Below are positions 11,387 to 23,810 of a DNA stretch of 64,000 nucleotides, piece after piece. Every line of letters starts with the position of its first letter. The stretch's first letter is position 1. This DNA is from Ricinus communis (lineage: Eukaryota > Streptophyta > Magnoliopsida > Malpighiales > Euphorbiaceae). Below the pieces are notes generated by a model. The model had not been told where the DNA came from and made no database searches. It was given only the letters and a program-made list of their open reading frames with translations. Where the stretch lies: the NCBI RefSeq assembly GCF_019578655.1, contig NC_063258.1, positions 20,216,802-20,280,801 on the forward strand, given 5' to 3'. A program made the position numbers and the translations under genes.

Positions 11387-13786
11387 TATAACACCCCAAC
11401 TCAAACTTCCCATTGAATAGCAATATATATATATATATATAACTTTATAAACATAATTTACTACTTAGTTACAATATACATTCATACAATTTAAGTGGCA
11501 TGACATACTTAATATATATAAGAAATATTTATACAGTAGTTTAATTCACACAAGTTCCCAAAATGCCCCAATGCTTTAGATAACTCCTCTGGCCCACCTG
11601 ATAATATTGACTGATGCAAAAAGAGCAATGCACAGCCTAAGGCTATCTACAACCGCACTAACTGAAAAAAAAATTGCTAAGGAATGAGCTAGCGACTCAA
11701 TAAGCATTTAATTTACTAAACTATAGTATATTAGGCTAGAATTATCAAATCTTTATCAATACGGGAAAATTATACCAACACTTAACTAACAATCACAAAA
11801 TCAACCATTTCAGTTTATTCTCATAAACATATAATTTCATCTCACGTGAATGTAAATAATCTCAAACTCAACCAAGTCAAATAATTCAATTCCACATTAT
11901 TTCTATCAAATTAGGATCGGATGACTCATCCTTACATTTCCTCACATTTTTAAATTTCGGTAACCACTTGACAAGACTATCCGGCTCGGTCTTGCCATCT
12001 CACATACTCGTGTAGCTATCCGCCCGGCTCAGCTTTCCCGATCACACAATATCCATACAAAAGTCATCAATCCTTAATCACAATCATTTCACTTCACAAC
12101 ACATCACAATCAATTCACTTCACAACACATCACAATCAATTCACTTTATAACAAGCCAAAAACATAACTAATATCAACTCAGTCAACCAAGAAATTATCA
12201 AGTAATCAAACAGCAGTCCCTACTCAATATACACAAAGTTTAGTCTATTAAATACTTACCAGAAGTTATAGGATAACAAAGTAATCCTATTCTTTTTCTC
12301 TTACCACTTCCTTGCCTTTGGATGAACCTATTCACATATTCAATACAAATACAATTCAATCACAAGGCATAAATATATATATATATATATTTACTATCAA
12401 TAAAATATCACATTTCAACAAAATAACATATATTCTAGATATTAATATGATGCATGAGATGAATGACAACAAATCAACATATTTGTTGATGAAGGCAGCT
12501 TGTAGGTACTGACTTAGAAATTACACCAAAACTTATGTACAATTAATAAAAATCTCATATTTTCCAGAATTACACTTCCATTTTTATAGAAACCATAGCA
12601 GAAAGAATCACCTCAAAATCATTGGTATAGAAATAGTTATGGCATTTTCTATACAGCTGCTCAAATTTCCATCTAAACAGAACAGAAAAAAGTTTCCTAT
12701 TAAATGACCAATCAAACAAATGAATTTTCTGATGAAACTCTCCAGATATAAAGTTAACATTCTAAAGTTTCTATAGACACTAATTTTACTCAATTTAGAC
12801 TTTTCTAGCTCAAGTTGTGAAACACACAATTAGCAACAAATTTCTGAATCCTAAGCCCGATTTCTGCTTAAAACAGTTTCGGGCAGGCCATATTAAGTTC
12901 TACATATCTCACGTTATACTCAACCAAAAATTATGAAATTTTTCAGACATATACTACATATATAAATGAACAACTTTCATGTTTAACTCTCTGCTTGGTT
13001 CAGCTTCTAAATGCCTCAAAATGTCAGCACAAAAACCAGGTCACCTGCTGAACCAAAAACAGAGCAGCAGCAAAATCGAACCTCATAAGTTCCTACTCAC
13101 TCAACAATCTGCAAAACCATTTTACAGAGATATTCTTGAGACATATACCTACAACTTTCATGTTTGAAAATTTTCGAGATAAAGCCTCTAAGGTCACGGG
13201 AAATCATAAGTGAAAAATCTGCCCAGAAATTTCAGCTTCAAGATCACAAGTAAAAGCATGTTTACTCTTGATTAAACAATTCCAAAACACATAATCATCA
13301 ACAATTTCATATCATTAACCCTAATTTACAGCAAAATCAAGCAATTAAAATTACTCACCTTTGTTTTCCTTGATTAAGAAAGCCCAAATCTTTCAAGCTT
13401 AAAAGAAGAATTTGATTTTCACTTACTAAAAGTTTTGTAGAGTTTGATTTGGAAAATCAAAGTTGAAGAAGGAAAGGAGAAAAATGAGAGAGACAAAGAA
13501 GAAAAGAAAATTGGAAAGCATACGTAGATAAGAACAAATGAAAGAGGTGGTATATTGGTGTGGAAATAGGCAAATTACAATTTAATCCTCTTTCTTTCTA
13601 ACTTTTCAATTTAGTCCAAAATTATTACTTTTCAATTAAATCAATATGTAACTAAATAATTTATTTATCTACCACATAATATAATAAAATAGATCATATA
13701 TAATCATGATGCAAATGACATGTTTAATGACATGCTAATGAATATTAATTATTAATAAAAAGAAGTAAATAAATTTGGTTGTGACA
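11387..13786 (-). repeat. 5' LTR of element T
   Basis: Matches 4069-6454 from end to end. Differences seen by eye are mostly single-base indels (for example the A-run near 11665 and the duplicated block near 12015) and a few substitutions. The right end TTGTGACA is followed by the TSD atatg and then BR. Confidence 0.92.
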
Positions 13787-14709
13787 ATATGTGTCAAAAA
13801 CATCAAAACGCATGCATTCCCACTTGGATTAATTGAAAGCAACATGATTTTACCCGTATTGATTTGTGTCTCGTCCTACTAGATCATCAAGTCACCCCCC
13901 AATGCCATTGGTCAAGCTTGTCAATTGTATTCCCATGATTCCTTATGCCAATTCTTGTGTCACTATGAGTCCTCATGCCTAAAGGAACATGGAATGATTG
14001 ATAGGGAACCTCCATGAATAAGGTTGAGAACCCCTTTTGAATTGTGGACCTCCAACACATTAACATGAAAACCCCAAGAATTAATTTGGTTCAACACCTA
14101 AGAAAGGTTAGAAGATAGATTTCTTAGAAAGATGATCAAGAATTAGACAACCCTAGCGCGAGGGTTGATTAAGTCCAAAAAGTTCTTGAAAGAACCTATA
14201 GCTTGATTTCCCGCAAGGTAGAAGATTGAAATAATATGCCCATTAACCTCAAGTATTTAGTTGTATGTGGTTCTTATAGTGCAGAAGCCCTCATTTCATA
14301 AGAAGAAGAAACTAGATGCTAAATATGAATAAATAAATACAAAAAGATTAATAAACTAAAATCAAATCAAGAAAGAGAGAGGACTTGACTGGAGAATAAC
14401 TCTCGTAGTCCTAAATTTTATGAGCCAGCTTAATAGAAACAAGGGTAAATTGGCGTGGGCCTACCTAGAAACATTCCGACCCGAATTACTTCATTGTATG
14501 CATTTCAAACATCAGAGCGCTCGAATTCCGACTAGTATTACACTTGGATTAATTGAAAATAACATGAGTTTTGCCTTACATACGTGGATTTATGTTTCAT
14601 CCTGCTGATCATCAAGGTAATCCCCAATGCCACCAGTCAAGCTTGTCAATTACGCTCCCATGTTTCCTTATGCCAATCCTTGTGTCATAAGGAGTCCTCA
14701 TCCTTAGAG
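13787..14709 (+). repeat. Backbone repeat BR, + orientation, right flank of element T
   Basis: Continuation of the BR unit broken at 4068, followed by a second unit starting near 14155. A 154-bp piece of a D LTR is embedded at 13999-14152. The BR ends abruptly near 14709, where it meets the truncated RT of element C2. Confidence 0.75.
13999..14152 (-). repeat. 154-bp fragment of a family D LTR (3' end)
   Basis: Begins TGATAGGGAACCTCC, matching the left end of the minus-strand D LTR at 19172, and runs to 'gatcaagaattag' before BR resumes. Only the U5-side end of the LTR remains. Confidence 0.7.
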
Positions 14710-15829
14710 AGCAAGGAATGACTACAAAGCCAAGAAAAATGACTCGATCTAAACAAAAACTACACTTTTTAAGATTGGCAAACAACCTCTCCTTCCTAAG
14801 AACTTCTAAGACACATCTAACATGAAAAACATGATCATCAAGATTCTTAGAATATATCAAGATGTCATCAATATACACAACTACAAATTTACTAAGAAAT
14901 TCATGCAATACATGGTTCATTAATCTCATGAATGTACTAGGTGCATTTGTTAACCTAAACGGCATAATTAACCACTCATATAGACCATATTTGGTCTTGA
15001 AAGCCGTTTTTCACTCATCCCTAGCTTTCATGTGAATTTGATAGTACCCACTTTGAAAATCTATCTTAGTAAAAAGACGTGCACTGTGCAGCTCATCAAG
15101 CATATCATCTAACCTAGGGATAGGATGATGATACTTTACCATTATTTTGTTAATTGCATGGTAGTCTACGCACAATCTCCACATGCCATCCTTCTTTAGA
15201 ACCAAAATTACTAGAGCCGCACAAGGACTTAAGCTTTCACGCACATATCCTTTTGCCATTAGCTCATCCACTTACTGTTGAAGCTCTTTTATTTCCTTGG
15301 AATTACTTCGATAGGCTGGTCTATTTTGTATGGCAGCCCCTAGCACGAAGTCGATTTGATGTTCTATACCCCTTTTTGGTGGCAAATCAATTGGCATTTC
15401 TTCAGGGAAAACATCATCAAATTCTTGTAAAAGGTTAGCAAACATACTCTGCAAGGAAAGATCAAGGTCAGTAGTGTTCAAATATACATATAACCAAAAA
15501 CACTACCCTATCAGTATGCAATGCATGCCTAATCTCACCTTCCTTAGCCAATAAAATAGCTTTTTTCAGTTTAGGTTGCTCGCTTTCTTGATTACCACTA
15601 TCTTTACGTAGTTCAATAACACGCTTGGCATTTTCAGTGTCAACCCTTTCTTTCTCTAATTTACTTTGGTCATCTTACACTTTCTTGGAAGAAAAAGGTG
15701 TCAATGTAACTTTTCTCCCTTCCTTCACAAAACTATACCTATTATTCTTTGCTGGCCATCTCGGTTTGAGTTGTTTTTCCACTTTAATGGCAATGTGCAC
15801 CATCTCATCAATCTCCACATAATTTTGTA
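14710..15829 (-). pseudogene. Protease tail and N-terminal half of reverse transcriptase, C2
   Basis: From the right, a protease C-terminal piece (NRYSFVKEGRKVTLTP) is joined directly to the gag remnant, so the gag zinc knuckle and the protease active site are deleted. The connector and RT follow: LLQEFDDVFPEEMP and AYRSNSKEIKELQQ (15272-15481), KGYVRESLSPCAA, KKDGMWRLCVDYHAINKI, KIDFQSGYYQI (15011-15271), then [19 protein letters not shown] and the catalytic box [12 protein letters not shown] (14612-14965). After FLGF the reading frame leaves RT at about 14710. Frames change near 15271 and 14990 and there is a stop near 15272. Not functional. Confidence 0.82.
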
Positions 15830-16745
15830 ACTCAATCCTATTAGCAAATCCTTTTGTTTAACCCTCTAAGGAAATGTGCCATTGTGGCTTCTCTGTCCTA
15901 TTAAGCCTAGCCTAGCCTAGTCATCAATATCTCCATTTCCTAAAAGTAATCTTCAAGACTCTTTGTACCCTGCCTTAAGTATTGAAGTCTTTAATGTAAC
16001 TCCCTTTCGTGATGCAAAGGTACAAATCTCTTCATCATATTCTTAAGAGCCACCCAACTGTTATTGGCTCCTCCATGTTTCTTCTCCTATTCACTACCAT
16101 CTGCTTATACACATAATAGCATAGTCACTAAAATGACTAACCACCAATCTCATCTACTTCTCATCCAAAAAATTATGACAATTAAAGATATAATCAACCC
16201 CTTTTTTCCACTCTAAATAGGCTTCAAAGTTAGATTTACCTGTAAAGTTGGGCATCCTAAGTTTAATACTACCTAGGTTTCGGTCAACATCATCATTATT
16301 GTACCCATTGCCACCATAATTGCCACCACCTCTTCCCAAGTTAGGGTTTTGCCTAGCTCCTATACCCACACCATAATTTACACTAAATGCTCCTCTACCA
16401 GCTCTTATGAACGCAAGGTTATCATGATCCTTATAAAGTTGATCATATATCTATCATTTCCAATAGGTTCTTGTCTATAATCACCTTGCCCTACATCCAC
16501 TCCAACATTGTGCCTATTACCATTATTCCCTCCAAGTGTGGCAATTTGATCTATAAGGGTTCTTTGGTTAGCCTCCATAGTTTTAGTAATCTCCCTTGTA
16601 TCTAACTCAAATCTTTCCAATCTCTCATTCAAAGTAGTTATATTTCGTTGTAATCTCTCATTCTCATGCATTTGTGGCAAAGAAATACCAGGTCGTTTTA
16701 TCTTAACGTCATTATCATTGCCACCATTACTACCATTTGAACCAC
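15830..16745 (-). pseudogene. Gag remnant, C2
   Basis: Same gag type as the intact copy in element C. Readable blocks are an N-terminal coiled-coil-like stretch at 16405-16680 (MHENERLQRNITTLNERLERFEL) and the capsid start at 16154-16369 (NLGRGGGNYGGNG, DVDRNLGSIKLRMPNFTGKS, LEWKKGVDYIF). Downstream blocks to about 15830 are broken by frameshifts, and the zinc knuckle is missing. The start is likely the Met-Ser region near 16745 by comparison with element C. Confidence 0.75.
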
Positions 16746-18414
16746 TTCACATGGCTGTAATAAAATGTTAGAAAAATAATAAAACAAAAATAAGTAAAAA
16801 TTAAAGTCCTCACACACTCCCTTACGTGTTTGCTCTCAAATAATGGGGATGTTCACTCGTGTTTCACACTAATAATTATGTTCTCACAAGGTTAAACTTT
16901 ATACCTTTCAACCTTGTTTTTGAGTATTCTTATGTGAATCAAGAATCACTACAAATTTTATCACTCTCTTTGTAACACATAAGAATCAAAGATTAGAATA
17001 CTAAGTTGAAACAAATATTAAAATTCAAGAAAGTATCAAGGTTGTGTTCGGATCAAGAAATTAGGAATCAAATATTAAAGAAACTCAAACGGAAGAAAAT
17101 GACAAATAAAGAAGTTATCTAGAAGTAATAATATGTAAAATGGAAACAAGAAAATGGCAAGAAGCAAATCGGCAAGTTTTAAAGAAATACTCTCTCCAAC
17201 TTTTAATGACTCAAGAACACTAGAAAACAACTAAAGAGACAAATGACTTATGAATTAAAGACTCAAAGAATGCAAGAATCAAGAAAATACATGCAAGAAT
17301 ATCAAGACTCTAATTTGGCCTAATCAAGAAAATACACCCTAAACAACTTTGATTTGATCAAACTCAGTGAAAAATATTAAAGATGCAATGGACAAGTGAA
17401 AGAAATAGAAATTAAGACTCAAGAAATAAGAAAAATAATCAAGAATCCAAAATACCTAATTCGGCTATTTTTTACTTTTGATGTTATAACAGAATTGAAT
17501 CAATCAAGAATGATGAAAAACAATAATAAAATAATACAAAACACCAAGAAATAGAATTTATAAGAAAAGAATTGAAGAAAAACCTCAAAGAAAGCAAGAT
17601 TGCGATTCGACTTCTTGTATCCTTTCTCTAACCAAACAGCAACCAAAACTCAATTTTAAGCTTTAAGATCAATCTAAAACCTTCAATAATTTTATTATAA
17701 TCAACAAGGGATTAGATCAGAAATAAAACTGTCTAACAAAAAAATCGACCAAGATTGCTTGAACAACCCTTGCGCACCAATTCTCTCAATTCTGCCCAAA
17801 CACTCAAGAACAAGTAGAAAGAAGAAAAGAAAGAGAAAGTTTGTGGAATCAGCAAGCAATTAGGATATGAGATTGTTTACAGCTCAATCTCTTCTCAAAA
17901 TGGTTTGTTGTCAATATAATCATATCTGCCGCCAAATCCTCTTATCTCTCTAAACTGAATGGATTAGCTATTTTGTAGGTACACCTCTTCCTACAATATA
18001 GGAAACTTGCCTTTGCCTAGATTAGGACTCTTTTATAACCCTAAACAGTAAGAATAAAATGTGATTAAAAAGATCAGCCCCGACAAACACTTAAAACTCA
18101 AATAAAGAATCAAGATTTTTAAGAGAAATATAAGATAGTTCAAGAAATCAAGATATTCAAGTAAGCTTCAAGATTGCAGATTTTTCTTCAAGATTCAGTT
18201 TTTTTTTTTAATACTTATTTTCTTCTTTCTTTCTTTTCTTTTCTAGATCTGAATATGAAATGACACAAAATAAGAACAATAATGTAAATCAAGAACACAA
18301 CCGTACCTCCACTCCAAGATATCCAAGAAGCCAAAATACCTTTACAAGAACTTAAAGAAACAACTAAATAACTTAAAAGGACAAGGATATGCAATCTGAT
18401 TTCCAAGAGCCAAA
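16746..18414 (-). other. Untranslated leader of C2
   Basis: A-rich non-coding stretch between the primer site and gag, longer than the equivalent 1-kb leader of element C. No conserved reading frame or RNA gene recognised. Confidence 0.6.
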
Positions 18415-18426
18415 GCTCTGATACCA
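18415..18426 (-). other. Primer-binding site (initiator tRNA-Met), C2
   Basis: Minus-strand TGGTATCAGAGC, two bases inside the LTR edge at 18429. Confidence 0.85.
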
Positions 18427-18428
18427 AA

Positions 18429-18722
18429 TGTTAAGAACCTTTAAGAATAGAATATACAAACTCTAATAGTTATGCACCTATATATCAATAACCTAGACCC
18501 ACTAACAAATTGAATCAAATCGTAGGATCACTCTAGATCATATTATAAAGTTGATGAATATAATTAGAACCTAAAGAAAATGAAGTCCTTTAAACCCTAA
18601 TCCTAGCACACCACAAAGATAGATCAAATCTTTGATAAATGCTAAATGCATTCAAAAAGAGTATAAGAATTCAAGCAAAGGTTGCTAGAATAATAAAATA
18701 TCATTAATAATAAAAAACTTGG
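18429..18722 (-). repeat. 5' LTR fragment of C2
   Basis: Starts (plus strand) tgttaagaacct like the element C LTRs and diverges from them. About 290 bp remain before BR begins with 'ataggcatcgg' near 18723. The exact breakpoint is uncertain by about 20 bp. Confidence 0.65.
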
Positions 18723-19171
18723 ACATAGGCATCGGTCTAATGCTTGGACAAATGCAAAGAAACAAAATTAGTTGATCGAATATTGATATCATTCTTTGAA
18801 TGATCGTGGAAGAATCTTTTGGAGGAAAGAGCGAACACCGAGAATTGAGGCACGCCCAAATATTCTGATTCAGGATTTGCACCATTGGGATATCCATCAT
18901 TCCTTGTTCCTGTATGCACGAGGACTCCCGATGACACAAGGATTGATGTAAGGAATCATGAGAATGCATTGGGACTTAGCTTGATGATCAAGTAGGACGA
19001 AATGTAAATCCATGCGCATTAGAGAGATATCATGTTGGTTTTGATTAATCCAAGTGTAATATAAGTGGGAATGCAAGCGTTTTAATATTTGGGATACATA
19101 TAAAGAAGTAATTTGAGTCGGAGTGTTATTAGGTTGGCCCATGTAGATTTTCTCTTGATTTCGTTAAGTTG
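18723..19171 (-). repeat. Backbone repeat BR, - orientation
   Basis: Same repeat as at 1606, now inverted: 'gaatgatcgtggaagaatctttt', 'ggcacgcccaaatattctgattc' and 'aatccaagtgtaat' are reverse complements of + units. Broken at 19171 by a solo LTR and resumed at 20081. Confidence 0.75.
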
Positions 19172-20080
19172 TGATATGGAACCTTCACAAATAAGCTTGA
19201 GAACCCTTTTGAATTGCGGATGCCCAACACATTGACATGAAAACCCCAAGAACCAATTCAGTTCAACCCCTAAGAAAGATTAGAAGACAGATTTCTTAGA
19301 AAGATGATGAAGAATTAGAACCTAAGGAAAAGTAAGTCCCTTAAACCCAATTCCAAGTATGCCATAAGGATAGATCAACTCTTTGATAAGTAAGGTTTTC
19401 ACTTAAATAAGAACATAAAGACAAAGCAGACAAGCTTTTAGGTAAAATTACCAATTATCATTCAACTTCAAATTTCTTTTACATCAAAATTCGTACTAGC
19501 CTTATATAGGCCTTAGAAAACCCTAAATCTTAACTAATAAGGATTTATATCTCATCTAAGATAAGGATAACCTTACTAACTAAAAGAGATAACTTCAACA
19601 GAGTCCTAGTTAGGTTAAACTACATGTGTGGCCGCCCAAAATAAGCCATAAAACCCTATTTACATAAGTCATATAGATGAGCCTCATAACATAAGCCAAG
19701 TTAGGCCCAAAGTTTTCATATGCTCCAATTCAGCTTCTTTGGTCTTTTTAAGCCCAATTAAATTCATTTAAGCTCAATAAACTGAATTAAATTAATAAGC
19801 CTTGAACTTAAATCCAATTCTTCAAGCCTTAATGTGTCCTTAGCCCAAATGTCTTGGATAAGCTCATTGACTTGCAATTTGAATCGAACTAGAACTCCTA
19901 GTTGATTTATGATTCCTTTTGTTGCTTATAATCCTAATATCATCAGGACTCTTTGTAGGATTGGGATTCCTAGTTGAGTCAGTACTCCTTATTGGATTAT
20001 AATTCCTTAAGCTAGTAGGATTTGCATCATCAAGACTCCTTGTTAGAGTAGGATTCGCTGTGCTAGTTTGGTTCGTATCA
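19172..20080 (-). repeat. Solo LTR, family D (909 bp)
   Basis: Plus-strand ends are TGATATGGAACC and TTCGTATCA. It is flanked by agttg (19167-19171) and tgctg (20081-20085). Undisturbed BR copies near 21105 and 22883 read 'aagctggctcataaaa' at this point, so the duplicated site was agctg and each copy has one change. A TATA-like 'cctatataagg' (minus strand) lies near 19500. The AGGANTCCT motif series occupies about 19890-20060, and a 75-codon Asn/Thr/Ser-rich frame overlies it. No internal element sequence remains, so this is the product of LTR-LTR recombination. Confidence 0.87.
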
Positions 20081-21223
20081 TGCTGGCTCATAAAACTTAG
20101 GACTATGAGAGCTGTTGACCAGTCAAGTCCTCTCCGATTGTTGATTTGACTTTATTTTATTCATCTTTATTTTATTCATTTATTTATATTTAGCTTATAC
20201 TTTCTTCTTCATATGGAGTTCAGGGTTTTGCACTATAAAAACCGCATCCAAACGAACACTTGATAGTAATTAGCATATTATTTTAGTTTTCTACCTTGCG
20301 GAACATTAAGTATGGGTTCTTCCAAAAACTTTATGGACTTATCAACACTAGCGCTACCAAGCATAGACTTATCGTCGTGTTCTTCCTTTCTCTTTTGTTC
20401 TTTGTCTACTCTGTGTTTAAATCAATTTGATTTGATGCTTACACTTAGCCATATGGTAGAGAATAAAGAGCTTGTGATTTCTTTCCTTACCGAATCTGAA
20501 ATCCTACCTATATTCTCATTTTGTTTATTTCTATTATGTCTCTCTTTCTAATCTTTATCGAGAATGATGGTTTGGCTTAATTTGGGAGCATAAACACGAG
20601 TGTTGAGTGAAAGTGCATGGAAGTAGCAATCGTCGGCACCGATCCAATGCTTCGACGAATGTAAAGAAAGAAAATTAGTTGATCATGTATTGATATCATT
20701 CTTCGAATGATCACAAACGAATCTTTGGAGGAAAGAGGGAAAGACAAGAATCGAGGCACACCCAAGTATTCCGATATAGGATTTGTACTATTAGATCTCC
20801 ATCCTTCATTATTCCTCTAGGCACGAGGAGTCTTGATGATACAAGGTTTGGCATAAAGTATTATGGGAACCCAATTGACAAGCTTAATTGATGGTATTGG
20901 GCCTTAGCTTGATGATCAAGTAGAACGAGGAATAAATCCACGTGGATAAAGGAGAAATCATATTATTTTCGATTAATCCAAGCATAATACAAGCCAGAAT
21001 TTGAGCTCTTTGATATTTAAAATGAATATAATGAAGCAATTTGGGTCAGAGTGTTTTTAGGTAGGCCTACGTGAATTTACCCTTATTTTTATTAAGCTGG
21101 CTCATAAAATTTGAGACTGCGAGCTTTATTTTCCAATCAACTCCTCTCTAATTCTTGATTTGACTTTAGTTTATTCATATTTCTTTATTTATTTATTCAT
21201 ATTTGGCTTATTGTTTCTTCTTC
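20081..21223 (-). repeat. Backbone repeat BR, - orientation, about one unit
   Basis: Contains the BR promoter-like block 'gcactataaaaaccgcat' near 20229 and the 'ggcaccgatccaatgcttcg' block near 20635. The marker 'ggctcataaaa' recurs at 20083 and 21108, giving a period near 1 kb. Short open frames (20312-20551, 20577-20765) do not match across copies. Confidence 0.75.
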
Positions 21224-22140
21224 TAAAAGGGGCAACCAAATCGATGCAACCCCAAAGCCCAAAGAACCGAGTAGTCAACTAAGACAAGGAGATCAAGTTC
21301 CAAGCCTAAGTGATCCATTATTCATCGAGGGAGGCCCAATTATAATAGCTAGAGCCAAGAGAATGAAGGGGGACTTAAATGGTCTTATTCAAGATATTTG
21401 GGCCAAGCCTTCGAAGCCATATGAAGAGTTAGAGTTAATCAAGCCCAATCTTGTTATTAAACTAATTCAACATGTCGGGCCATGAATCCTTAAGTTTTGG
21501 GCGAAATTTTACTCAAGGGATAAGGGAAGGCCAAATTCTTAAAGAGGAAGAAGCAAGGAAAAAAGCTTAAAGAGGAAATAAGGAGGTGCATGCTTGTGAT
21601 CTTGAGCTAGGCACCTAATTTTGTTTAGGAAATAGGGTAGCCGCCCCTTTTAGTTATTTAGCAATATTAGATGTTGATTTAGCCCATTCTTCCTATATCA
21701 AAGGTTACCTAAATTACTCTAGTTACTTATTTTGTTATTTAGGAAACTTCTAATTTATTCTTTGATTTTTACTTTTCTATTCTAGTTTCTTCTTAAACTT
21801 GTAAAGGAACTTAAGGTTGTATCTTTGGCTATTTAAACACACTATAGCCGAATGGTTTAGGTTAATAAATATTTTTATTATAGATTCCATTAAGAGAATT
21901 CAATTTTTGGTTCTTCTAAGAACTTTTGAACTTATCAAGACTTGTTCTTGTTGCGTTCTTTGAGACTTATCAATCACCTTCTTTCTAACCTTGAGTGTGG
22001 CATCCAAAACCCTTCTATACCAAGGTTCACACTTCTAGTAAAGTGTTGGGTCGAGGTCTTTGTCCGATAATCTAACTTTAGAAATTCCTAGCAACAATTT
22101 CGCAACGTGTTTCTTGCAAAATCCATCAAGAATCATATGA
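21224..22140 (+). repeat. LTR of family A with a few internal bases
   Basis: From about 21242 (cgatgcaacccc) to 22140 it aligns with the split LTR 50687-51444/54424-54564. The 18 bases before it (taaaaggggcaaccaaat) look like a remnant of the polypurine region. The first 280 bp still show the integrase-tail coding block ending in a Gly-Gly-Pro-Ile-containing segment. BR on the two sides is missing roughly 45 bp including its TATA block, so the flanks were trimmed and no TSD is visible. At 21996-22000 it holds the uninterrupted version of the site where F2 inserted in the other A LTR. Confidence 0.8.
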
Positions 22141-23810
22141 CGGATACTTGAGGCTAAGGAACATATTATTTTAGTTTTCTAGCTTGTGGGAAATCAAGTT
22201 ATGGGTTCTTTCAAGAACTTTATGGACTTATCAATACTCGCACTAGTGAGCCTAGACTTATACCACACGTCCTTCCTTTCTCTTTTGTTCTTTGTCTACC
22301 TTGTGTTTAAATCAATTTAACTTGATGCTTACGCTTAGCCGTATGGTAGAGAATAAAGAACTTGTGAAATCCTACCTATTTTCTCATTTGTTTGTTTCTT
22401 TTATGTCCTTCTCTCTAATCTCTATCTTATAAGATGGTTTGATTTTATTTAGAGAGCATAAACATAAGCACTGAGTGATAGCGCATGGAAGCGGCAACCA
22501 TAGGCACCAATGAATGCTTAAACAAATGCGAAGAAAGAAAATTAGTTGATCGAGTATGGATATCATTCTCTGAATCATTGTAGAGGAATCTTTTAGAGGA
22601 AAGAGAGAATGACGAGAATCGAGGCACGCCTAAATATTCCGATTTAGGATTTGCACTATTGGGATCTCCATCATTTCTTATTCCTTCAAGCACGAGGATT
22701 CCTGATGACACAAGGATTAGTGTAAATCCATGCGCATTATAGAGATATCATGTCGGTTTTGATTAATACTTGTAATACAAGTGGAAATGCAAGAATTTTG
22801 ATGTTTGGTACGCATATAAATAAGTAATTTGTGTCGAGGAGTTATTAGGTAGGCCCTCCTAAATTTTGCCTTGTTTTCGTCAAGCTGGCTCATAAAATTT
22901 AGGACTATGAGAGCTGTTGACCAGTCAACTCCTCTTTGGTTGTTGATTTGAATTTAGTTTATTCATCTTTATTTATTTATTTATTCAAATTTAGCTTATA
23001 CTTTCTTCTTCATATGGAATTCGGGCCTTCGCACTATAAAAACTGCATGCAATCAAATACTTGAGGCCAATGAGTATATTATTTCAGTTTTCTACCTTGT
23101 GGAAAATCAAGTTATGGGTTCTTTCAAGAACTTTTTGAACTTATCAATACTCTCACTAGCAAGCATAGACTTATCCCTCCTTTCCTTTCTTTTGTGTTCT
23201 TTGCCTACCCTTGTGTTTAAATCAATTCAATTTGATCCTTACACTTAACCGTATGGAACATAACATAGAACTTATGATTTCTTTCCTTATTGTATCTCAA
23301 ATCCTACCTATATTCTCATTTTGTTTGTTTCTTTTATGTCTTTCTTTCTAATCTCTATCTAGTATGATGGTTTGGTTTTATTTAGGGAGCATAATCATGA
23401 GTGTTGAGTGAAAACGGGTGGAAGCGGCAATTATAGGCACCGATCCAATGCTTTGATGAATGTAAAGAAAGAATATTAGTTGATCGTGTATTGGTATCAT
23501 TCTCCATATTATCGTAGACGAATCTTTTAGAGGAAAGAGGGAATAACGAGAATTGAGGCACGCCAAATATTTTGTTTCAAGATTTGCACTACTAGGATTT
23601 GCATCCTTCCTTATTCCTCTGGGCAGGAGGACTCCTAATGACACAAGGTTTGGCATACGAAATCATGGGAACGCAAGTGACAAGCTTCAACGGTGGCATT
23701 AAGGCTTAGTTTGATGATTAAGCAGGATGAGATGTAAATCTATGTGCGTAAAGGAGAAATCATATTATTTTTGATTTATCCAAGTGTAATACAAGCAACA
23801 ATGTGAGCAT
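22141..23810 (-). repeat. Backbone repeat BR, - orientation, about 1.5 units
   Basis: Marker blocks repeat head to tail: 'gcggcaaccataggcacc' near 22494 and 'gcggcaattataggcacc' near 23425, and 'gcactataaaaactgcatgc' near 23030. The unit ends in an orientation switch at about 23810. Confidence 0.78.

Larger units (their letters stand above)
4069..13786 (-). mobile_element. Complete Tekay-type chromovirus (Ty3/gypsy), element T
   Basis: A 9.7-kb element with two 2.4-kb LTRs, a tRNA-Met primer site, a polypurine tract and gag, protease, reverse transcriptase, RNase H, integrase and chromodomain in the usual order, all on the minus strand. It is flanked by a perfect 5-bp duplication, atatg at 4064-4068 and 13787-13791, inside a BR unit. 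The two LTRs differ only at scattered positions by eye, so the insertion should be recent, yet the coding region has several frameshifts, a stop and lost catalytic residues. It belongs to the Tekay/Del group because gag carries the 'EGTTDP.VAEEWL' motif and pol ends in a chromodomain. Confidence 0.93.
14710..18722 (-). mobile_element. Truncated CRM-like Ty3/gypsy element C2
   Basis: In element order (right to left): 5' LTR fragment 18429-18722, tRNA-Met primer site, a 1.7-kb leader, decayed gag, protease tail and half of RT, ending at 14710 where BR begins. RNase H, integrase and the 3' LTR are absent. It is related to element C (38961-44116) but more decayed: gag and pol are in several frames. 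Confidence 0.82.

Noticed and set aside
18429..18722. A third LTR of family C flanking a complete C2 element
   Set aside because: It shares the first bases with the C LTRs but diverges and is truncated; no matching 3' LTR exists on the other side, so C2 is not complete.
19864..20091. Asn/Thr/Ser-rich 75-codon frame as a host gene
   Set aside because: It starts in the flanking repeat and is the translation of the AGGANTCCT series in the D LTR. At most it is a pol tail.
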